From contig NC_053042.1 of assembly GCF_003473485.1 (NCBI RefSeq), positions 11,552,501 through 11,616,500 on the forward strand: 64,000 nucleotides of DNA. Reading direction: 5' to 3'. A model generated the notes under the pieces. It was given only the letters and a program-made list of their open reading frames with translations. It was not told the origin of the DNA and ran no database searches. Numbering within the stretch: the first letter of the stretch is position 1; each line of letters starts with the position of its first letter. Shown piece after piece: positions 56,371 through 64,000 of this stretch. The position numbers were made by a program, and so were the translations under genes. The stretch comes from Medicago truncatula (lineage: Eukaryota; Streptophyta; Magnoliopsida; Fabales; Fabaceae).

Positions 56371-59300
56371 ATGTGTAAGACAATTCAAATACATGGATTC
56401 CCATCTAATGTTTCTGCTGAAGAGGTAATGAAATTTTTGGAGCAACATGCTGGATTCCAAACTGTTCTAGCTGTAGAGATTAAGCATCATAAAGATGGAG
56501 ATTCTATGACACATGTTAATGTTCAATTCACAGACAAAAAAAGTGTTGAAACAATCTTAAACTTAGTTGCTAAACACCTATCTTACAGTGGAAATGTTCT
56601 AAATGCTACATTAATAAAACCTGACATTTTGTCAAAGCCAAGGATCTTTGCTTACAACGTGGATGGCGTTGGAATACACTTTGGATGTCAAACATCCAAG
56701 AGAAAACTTAGTGTACTTTGGGAACATTCAAATGCTTCTGTTAAATTCGGAGCCAGATTAAGAAAAATGTATATATTTTTCTGCTATTTGTCTAAGGATT
56801 ATAAGATGCAGATCAATTCCGAGAGCATATCGCGAATTGAGATGCATCGCTCACATTGTCGTACCAAGAAACTTCTCCTTTTTCAGGTTAGTTGCTTTAG
56901 TTTCAGGGTTAAATATGTTTTTAATCCCTGTAAAATATTCCTTTTTTGAATGTAGTCCCTATAAAGTTTTAGTCATTTTTAGTCCCTATCTTAATTGTCA
57001 GTTACGCAGTGCTCCTCGGATCTACGAAAAAGATGTTTCTGAAATCAAGTACTTTAAGGAAGCTTATGACAACCATTGGTTTAGAAGTGTTGATTTCACC
57101 CCATCATGCTGCATTGGCCAATCATCATCTTTATGTTTTGAGCTTCCACAAAATACCGAGGTTCCGAATTTTTGTCAGTATTATAGAAATTTTTATAAAG
57201 TTGATAACACCTTTGATCTTGAGAAACAACTTGGTTTCTCATCAAATTTGAATTTTGTCCCCATGGTGATTCCGCCAGAAGGATTCAACTTGCCATACAA
57301 AATTCTGTTCAAAATCAACTCACTAGTTCAACATAGTTGCCTTCCTTTGCAAGCAATTGACACTAATCTTTTTCATATGGTTGATCCACAAAGAATAAAA
57401 TTTGAATATGTAGAAAGTGCTTTGAATAAGTTATATCAGATGAAAGAATGTTGCTATGATCCTGTTCAATGGTTGGAGAAACAATATCAAAGATACTCAA
57501 CAAATAGTTCAATTCCTATATCTAGTTCCATTTCTTTAGATGATGGATTGGTGTATGTTCATAGAGTAAAAGTAACTCCCTCCAAAATATATTTCTGTGG
57601 TCCTGAAGTGAATCTTTCGAATCGAGTTTTGCGCAACTATCCTGAAGACACCGATAACTTCCTCCGCGTTTCTTTTGTTGATGAGAACATGGATAAACTC
57701 CGTTCATCTGATTTGTTGTCAGGTTCCTCTCGTATAGATGTGGACGGAGAATCAAAGGTTCATCAAAGGGTACTGTCTACACTAACGAACGGCATAGAAA
57801 TCGGTGACAAGAAGTTCGAGTTTCTTGCTTTCTCGTCAAGTCAATTGCGCGATAACTCAGCGTGGATGTTTGCACCGAGAACTGGACTAACTACGGGTGA
57901 TATAAGAAAATGGATGGGAGATTTTCATGAAATCAAGAACGTGGCAAAATACGCGGCAAGGCTTGGTCAATCATTCAGTTCTTCAAGGGAAACAGTGAGT
58001 GTTGGAAGACACGAAATCGAAATCATTCCTGATATAGAATTGAAACGAGGCAAAATCAAATACTGTTTCTCTGATGGAATAGGGAAAATATCGTATGAAT
58101 TGGCTCAAGAAGTTGCTGAAAAATGTGGTTGCAAGGATCATATAATTCCATCTGCATTTCAAATCAGATATGGTGGATACAAAGGTGTTGTTGCTGTTGA
58201 TCCTAACTCATCAACTAAACTTTCCTTGAGAAATAGCATGTGCAAGTTTAAGTCAGAAAACACGAAACTAGATGTATTGTCATGGAGCAAAAACAAACCG
58301 TGCTTTCTTAACCGTCAAGTAATTGTTCTGTTGTCCACACTCGGTGTCAAGGATCGAATCTTTAAAAGGAAGCAAAGGGAGATTGTTAATAAACTCAAAA
58401 TGATATCAAGAAAACCATTCAATGCACTAGACATGATGTCACAAGGAACAATTACAGACATGTTAAGGGAAATGATTATTTGTGGATTCAATCCGACAAA
58501 TGAACCTTTTCTTTCCATGATGTTGAGAACAATATGTGCAACAAAGTTACAAGAGTTGCAGCTCAAAACTAGGATTTTTGTTCGGAAAGGAAGATCAATG
58601 TTAGGATGCTTGGATGAAACAAGGACATTAAAATATGGTGAGGTATTTGTGCAGATATCTCTTCCAAGAAAAAATGTTATGTCCTCAATTTCTTCTAAGG
58701 ACATTGGAGCAAAAAAAGGAAAATATATTGTTAAGGGGAAGGTAGTTGTAGCCAAGAATCCATGTCTTCATCCAGGAGATGTAAGGATTTTGAGAGCGAT
58801 CGATGTACCCTCCTTACATCATATGGTAGATTGTGTTGTTTTCCCACAGAAGGGGAGAAGGTAAGATTTTATTTAAGATTCCATAAATTTCTTATCCATT
58901 CAACATTTGTTTCAAAAACAACATAACTTAATGTAACTATATTTTGCAGTTGATAATATAGCTAGGTATGAGTAAAATAGTATAGGTTTAATATATTTCC
59001 TATCCATTCAATCATTTGTTACAAAATCGTCCATGCAAATATACCACTTTAGAAGATTGATAGCGAAGATTATATTCATTATGCGTATGATGATGTTTTC
59101 TGACTTCAAAGTGATTTCTTGTGTAGACCACATCCTAATGAATGTTCAGGAAGTGATTTGGATGGAGATATCTACTTTGTCTGTTGGGACCCTGCCCTTA
59201 TTCCTCCTCATCAGGAAAATCCAATGGATCATTCACCACCTAAAGTCATGCATGTTGATCATGATGTCACATTACAGGTATTGATCTAAAAAAATTAGAA

Positions 59301-60347
59301 TTACAAGTTTTGATAAAAGGACTAGTTTGACATGAAAAAAAGATAAAGATCTATTTGAAACTCTAAATTAAGTTAAAGAGCCTCAATGTGAGAGCTTTCT
59401 CATGTGTTACATTTTGTTGGCTATAACATATTACTACTACTTGGCTACAGGATGTAGAGGAGCATTTCACTCACTACATTGTCAAAGACACCTTAGGAGT
59501 TATTGCAACTGCACACACTGTGTTTGCTGATAAGGAACCTGAAAAGGCAATGAGCCATTCATGCATAGAGCTTGCGAAACTACACTCGATCGCCGTCGAT
59601 TTTGCAAAATCCGGCGTGCCGGCTGAAGTACCACAACATCTGCATGTAAAACAGTATCCAGATTTCATGGAAAAGCAAGACAAACCAACTTATCAATCAA
59701 ACAGCATAATCGGAAAGCTTTACCGCGAGGTGAAGAATGTTGCACAACAAAAAAGCCTAAAAAAATCATTCACTAAAAAAGCTGCAAACAAGTTCTATGA
59801 TCATGACATGAAAATTGATGGTTTTGAGAAATACACAAAAATTGCTTGTGAATACAAACAAATGTATGATACCAAGTTGATGAATTTAATGGATTACTAT
59901 GGTATAGAAACAGAAGCAGAAATAATTAGTGGCAATATTTTGAAGATGTCAAAATCTTTCAATGATAGAAAGGATAAAGAAGGAATAAATCATGCAGTGA
60001 TGTCACTAAGGAATGAAGCTAGAAGTTGGTTTAGTGAGATGATAAGAAAATCAAATTCTCAAGGTGGTGGTGGTGATGATGATTCTTATGCTATTGCTTC
60101 TGCTTGGTATCATGTAACATATCATCCTAGTTATTGGGGATGCTACAATGAGGGACTAAATAAGGATCATTTCCTAAGTTTTCCATGGTGTGTTCATGAT
60201 ACTCTTATTCAGATAAAGAAGGATAAAACCAATAGTAGAATCTATGGAATGAAAGTTTGGAGAATGCTGAAAATGTTTTTCATCACATTAATGTTTTGCA
60301 TTTTATTGTGGATAGTAGTGCATTATCATATGAATTTGTATAGCTAA
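56371..60347 (+). CDS. RDR1: RNA-dependent RNA polymerase 1
   Basis: Four coding exons: 56371-56886, 57002-58860, 59127-59277 and 59451-60347, in frame, 1140 aa (RDR1 proteins are usually about 1110-1130). The N-terminal RRM-like part is MCKTIQIHGFPSNVSAEEVM. The catalytic DLDGD lies at residues 802-806 within ECSGSDLDGDIYFVCWD, and flanking RDR text is intact (CFSDGIGKISYELAQEVAEK; SAFQIRYGGYKGVVAVDPNS; RIFVRKGRSMLGCLDE). The family copies single-stranded RNA into double-stranded RNA that feeds small-RNA silencing, and it is salicylate-inducible in antiviral defence; that is family knowledge. All catalytic text is present, so it should be active. Odd points are a C-terminal hydrophobic tail (1117-1132) and a 115-bp first intron built largely of a dispersed repeat. 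Confidence 0.95.
56905..56996. repeat. MITE-end-like sequence forming most of RDR1 intron 1
   Basis: 'gggttaaatatgtttttaatccctgtaaaat' followed by 'tagtccctataaagttttagtcatttttagtccctatc' is a dispersed legume motif ('gggttaaatatgtttttggtccct' type). It fills ~90 of the 115 bp between exons 1 and 2. Confidence 0.6.
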
Positions 60348-60586
60348 ATGTTGCTAATTCAAATTACTTGTTGTACAATTTATTACATGCGTAGTAATAT
60401 ACATTATCTATTTGTGATTGCCCTTTGTATTTTCATAATTATATTTCAAGGTTTACCTCATTTAGGTTTGTATAACATGAAGCTAACTAAGTCAAATTGT
60501 TGTTTCAGTCAACCACGTAACAACTTTCTTAACCCTCTTGTGTTGTTGAGATGGGACTTTGGAGTGTGACTAAGGAGAGGATGATC

Positions 60587-60730
60587 ACTCTTCTCACTAT
60601 CACTTTTGCTCAGAAGCACCTTGCAAATACTAAAATACTTTGACGGTAGTTAACCGCTGCTGGTTAATGCTGTCGGAAGTATTTTGATATTTTCATGGTG
60701 CTAGTTAGAAAAATGAAAGTGAGAAGAACA
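60587..60730. mobile_element. Foldback MITE downstream of RDR1
   Basis: Left arm 'ctcttctcactatcacttttgctcagaagcacc...aaatactaaaatact'; right arm 'agtattttgatatttt...ggtgctagttagaaaaatgaaagtgagaag'. The arms are reverse complements with few mismatches around a short centre (gtagttaaccgctgctggtt). It lies ~240 bp after the RDR1 stop, perhaps inside its 3' UTR. Confidence 0.7.
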
Positions 60731-60782
60731 ATTTTCTAAAAGGAGTAATTTACTTAAAAAAAAAGGGAAATGCTAAAGAATA

Positions 60783-61092
60783 AGGGTGGAAAAAAAACTA
60801 AAAATTTGAACTAAACTGCTGAACTGAACCGAACCAAACAAAAAAAACTGAACCATTATTAACAATTTTGGAACTGAACTGAAATAGTTCGGTTTAGTTT
60901 AAAACAATTTAGTTCGTTTCGAAACCGTTTGGTTTAGTTTTAAAAACTTTTAAAATTCAATTTTGTTTTGTTTTTTATATTTTTTTCAACGGTACCAATA
61001 ATAACAGTTCGGTTCGGAACACTTCAGTTCGGTTAAGTTATTTTAAATTTAACAAACAATCTAGTTCCATACCAAACCATGTCCACCCCAGA
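60783..61092. mobile_element. hAT-like MITE with GGTTCGGTTT motifs
   Basis: The ends 'agggtggaaaaaaaac' and 'catgtccacccc' are inverted. Inside, 'gaactgaaccgaacc' and 'gttcggtttagttt' blocks alternate in both senses. A clean 8-bp duplication could not be fixed ('agaata' occurs at both edges). Confidence 0.5.
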
Positions 61093-61209
61093 ATAGCACT
61101 TGAGTGACATTGGGTTGCCAATGTCATGCGACATTGGCAAACCACAATGTCACTAAAGTGCTACTCGTCCACCCCCTACTAACGAGTGTCTTGGGACGAT
61201 TGTTAACAG

Positions 61210-61490
61210 TATAGGTGTTTGCGGTGCGGTTTGGATCAGTTTTGAGGCAGAATGTCATCCGATCCAAAATAAAAATCACATGTGGTTCGGTTTGGACGAC
61301 TATTTTAAAAAAAATTGAACCGATTCAATCCAAATATATACGGTTTAATTTGGATTGGTAAAATAATGGATTTGATGCAAAATATATTAAAAAAATTAAA
61401 ACTAGAGTATGAAAATTATTGATTAATTTTTTAAACATATGAAGTAATAATAATATAGATTAAATTAATGCAATATATAAGATTAAAAAC
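61210..61490. mobile_element. hAT-like end, 'taggtgtttgcggtgcggtttgg' type
   Basis: Starts ataggtgtttgcggtgcggt and contains repeated 'ggttcggtttgga' and 'ccgattcaatccaaat' motifs in both senses. Only one clear end is seen, so it is probably truncated. Confidence 0.45.
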
Positions 61491-61556
61491 CATCAAGCAA
61501 CATAATAATTTAATATATATATATATATATATAATCCTAATAAAAGAATAAATAAG

Positions 61557-62420
61557 TAGGGGTGTAAGTGGTTCGGACAAAACCAACGAAACCGAAAACC
61601 AAAAAAATATCCGATCTTGTTTGGTTCAGTTTGAAACCGATCCAAACTAATCGAAACCGATCTAGTTTGGTTTGGTTCATGGTTTTTCATTTTGAGATCT
61701 GTGAAACCGATGAACCAATCCGATGATACTCACACTACTTATTTTACTAATATTATCCTACCTCACAAACTTATGGTTAAACCCAAAATTAAACATGAAA
61801 TACTTTTTAATCAATTCACTTTCTCCCATCTTCATCTCATCTCATCAGTTACACTCTTTCATTCCTACTAAAAAAGAAACCCTAGCCGTTAACCACACCA
61901 AACCCATTGTTCATCGCCACCGGTCACCGCTGAGATCGTTCATTTCTTGGTTAGTTTTACATGTTTATGCCATTGATTTATAGTCATTCATCTGGCATGG
62001 ATTTATTATTTTGACTATGTTTTAATTTTAGGATGTTCTTTTTGAAATTTTTGTATTTGTTGATGAATGATGCATGGATGGGTCATGAATGATTAAAATA
62101 TTTGAGTTTGATGAAGTTGTTTTTGAAGAATATGAAATATTGAGTAAGATTAGTTATAAAAAGTAGTTTGAAAAATAGAGAACATGAAAATGAAAAAACA
62201 AAATATTATACAAAGTTCTATTAAATTTTGTGAGAATATGAATTTGTTTAATTGTATTTTTAAATAAACTGATCAACCGACCGATCCAAACCGATTAATT
62301 TGGTTCGGTTTATTTTTTAAAAAACAGTGAAAACCGAACCAATCCAAACCAACGAAGGTTTCATCAGTTCGGACATTTTTTTGACTGAAACTCAATCCAA
62401 ACTGAACCGTTACAAACCTA
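61557..62420. mobile_element. hAT-superfamily non-autonomous element
   Basis: 864 bp with inverted ends taggggtgtaagtggttcgg and 'gaaccgttacaaaccta', flanked by a perfect 8-bp duplication taaataag (61549-61556 and 62421-62428), the hAT signature. Subterminal 'aaaccgaaccaatccaaacc' motifs occur at both ends. The ORF at 61723-61983 inside resembles a leader region (ccctagccgttaaccacacc) and not a transposase. Confidence 0.88.
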
Positions 62421-62669
62421 TAAATAAGTATTAATACTTTTGTGATTCGATTCGATTTTGAAAAAGTGATCCAAAATCCGATCCAATACAAAACAACATC
62501 TAAATACATTAAAAAATATTTAGTTTTTTTCGATCTTCGATTTTGTAGTTTTATTTTGGATGGATTTAAATTTGAACATAACACATGGCAAAGAAAGTTA
62601 AAAAAAGCTAAGGAGAGGACAGGTGTTAGGATATAGTTTGGACAGTGGCTCGTGGAAGACACAAGCTGA

Positions 62670-63965
62670 ATGCGCGTGCTTGCCTTTCTTCCCTTCCCAC
62701 TCAAAATAAACAACAACACTTCAATTGTGAACCACTTTACCGGAATGCAACACATGATCAATCAATGGAAACCACCGCCGCCGCCGCTAAACACCTCCAA
62801 AACTCCATCCCTTACGGCGGAAGATTCACCTCCTCTGCCCATCACCAATCGTAGGTATAAAAGATCGTTATTGCGGTTAGTTTTTTATTTTATTTTTTAT
62901 GTTTAAGTGAGTAATGAATAGAGTGTGTTGTTGTTTCTGTAGAGAGAGGAGTGAGATGGTGGAAGTTGGAGATCCGACTGTTGTTGCTAGAAAAGTTCAG
63001 AAGGCTGACCGTGAGAAAATCAGGAGAGATCGCTTGAATGATCATTTTCATCAATTGGGTACCGTCATAGGTACGTTATTTAATCATGTGATTTTAGGAG
63101 TTAATTGTGTTTTTTTTAATGAATTCAAGATTTTTTCCATGGTTTAAATTGTGGTACTTGTAGTATTCCTTTGTTTATCTGTGGGAAAGACCTGTGGAAG
63201 CTCCCCAAAGGAGGGTAGATATTAGAATTCTCACATGAGCCGCCGGCCCAACAGACTAGATTAGATAAGCGGGCCAACGTTTTCCACTGGGCTACAAATA
63301 CTATGGGTTGTGCGGGCTAACCGGCCTGCTCTGCACGCAGTCATAAGTCCAGAATAAGATAAGATATCATCTATTGGATGAAGAGTAGATTACTACATAT
63401 CAAAATACATAGAAAATCTGAATTTTGAAATTTTTTGGTCAAGTTGCTTATAAAAATTTAGATTTAGAGTAAATATCCAAATTAGTCATGACAAAATACA
63501 TAGAGACCTATTTAGTTCCTAAGAAATGAAAAATATTAATTCGATCCTAAAGAATTAGAAACGTAGGTCAAATTAGTCATTTTTAGGATAATTTTCAGAG
63601 ACATTTGTCCCACATTGAAGAATCTCTAGGGTCATATTGTATTTTTCATTTCTTAGATTTGCTATAATATGTTATGGCATTGCTGTTTGATCCACATAGT
63701 TGACTGCATTGGGGGAAAATGCATTTGTTGATTGTTGTATTTTAACAAGCCAATTTATAAATTATTCATGCATTGCCGATTTGAAATCGGTGGTTGTTAT
63801 GCAGTTGAGATGTTTATGTTCTGTTTAAATGATGCAGATCCTGATAGACCACGGAATGACAAGGCAACCATCATCACTGAGACAATCCAAGTGCTAAAGG
63901 ACATAACATCTGAAGTTGATAGACTGAAAACAGAGCACAAATCCCTTTCTGAAGAGTCACGTGAA
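62670..63965 (+). CDS. bHLH transcription factor, subgroup IVb-like (bHLH11/bHLH121 type), 5' part
   Basis: Exons 62670-62854, 62943-63070 and 63838-63965 are in frame, and the gene continues past the window. A short proline-rich N-terminus (WKPPPPPLNTSKTPSLTAED) leads to the basic region and helix 1 KVQKADREKIRRDRLNDHFH, loop DPDRPRNDKATI, helix 2 and the start of a leucine-zipper-like helix (SEVDRLKTEHKSLSEESRE). This arrangement, with KADREKxRRDxL and DPxRPxxDKA, fits plant bHLH11/bHLH121 factors of iron homeostasis; which of the two cannot be settled here. The start is uncertain: ATG 62670 is the first in frame, and ATG 62745 (MQHMINQW) is also possible. The third intron-exon border ends at SRE/GTAAGG. 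Confidence 0.85.
63071..63837. other. Intron 2 of the bHLH gene, repeat-bearing
   Basis: At 63180-63350 there is a GC-richer patch (ccgccggcccaacagactag; gcgggctaaccggcctgctc) unlike the rest of the window. At 63465-63650 there is a MITE-like stretch ('aaattagtcatgacaaaat', 'caaattagtcatttttagga'). No coding content. Confidence 0.45.
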
Positions 63966-64000
63966 GTAAGGTTCTTATTATTTGTTCAATTTGTCTTTAA

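Noticed and set aside
57522-58755. Minus-strand ORFs of 77 and 146 codons inside RDR1
   Set aside because: Antisense to the large RDR1 exon, which carries all expected motifs.
60348-60569. 73-codon ORF directly after the RDR1 stop
   Set aside because: Hydrophobic by AT-rich composition; most likely 3' UTR.
62273-62761. 162-codon minus-strand ORF
   Set aside because: Crosses the hAT element end and the bHLH leader; composition reflects the 'ggttcggttt' repeats.
1-64000. CRISPR arrays, operons, prophage or plasmid origins
   Set aside because: The sequence is intron-bearing plant nuclear DNA. Repeats seen are transposons, tandem duplications or microsatellites, with no regular spacer pattern.

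Overview
The window is plant nuclear DNA, almost certainly a legume and most likely Medicago truncatula. It is AT-rich, its genes are split by many GT-AG introns, and its intergenic and intronic DNA is full of MITEs, SINEs, TRIM-type LTRs and LINE remnants of legume type. The species is inferred from repeat style and protein similarity, not from a search. No operon, CRISPR array, rRNA or intact tRNA gene was seen.

Layout. (1) 153-2516, minus: 5' half of a CPSF73-II gene (mRNA 3'-end processing), running off the left edge. (2) 3461-11125: gene-poor and broken. It holds a LINE fragment, a partial copy of the CPSF73-II 5' end, a ~180-bp tandem array, a PPR pseudogene, and a ~3.1-kb tandem duplication carrying unrecognised coding remnants around a YqgF-like fragment. 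(3) 12076-18460, plus: MAP70 microtubule-associated protein, 11 exons, 611 aa. (4) 19469-24840: repeat island with a DNA transposon, two MADS-box-like remnants, a 1.32-kb pure TTC/GAA tract inside a foldback element, and a PIF/Harbinger-like element with a nested SINE. (5) 25032-33604, plus: dynamin-related protein of the DRP1C type, 16 exons, 615 aa, with several transposon insertions in its introns. (6) 34581-35340, minus: small conserved protein, probably plastid-targeted. (7) 36332-43266, plus: type-B response regulator (cytokinin signalling), 626 aa, with an Au SINE in its 3.6-kb first intron. (8) 43267-49257: repeats only, including a second, inverted copy of the PIF/Harbinger-like element. 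(9) 49793-55268, plus: Sec14/CRAL-TRIO lipid-transfer protein, 249 aa. (10) 56371-60347, plus: RNA-dependent RNA polymerase 1, 1140 aa, with a hydrophobic C-terminal tail. (11) 60587-62420: hAT-like elements and a foldback MITE. (12) 62670-63965, plus: 5' part of a bHLH factor, running off the right edge.

The genes are ordinary, independently expressed nuclear genes. MAP70 and DRP1C both serve the cytoskeleton and cell plate, but nothing in the sequence shows that their adjacency matters. I found no new multi-gene system. The most unusual items are the purine-free 1.3-kb TTC tract, the RDR1 membrane-like tail, the MADS-like pair sharing one internal gap, and transposons resolved to exact target-site duplications. 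Exon coordinates were read by eye from splice signals, reading frame and family knowledge; reading frame is continuous across every junction of the complete genes.
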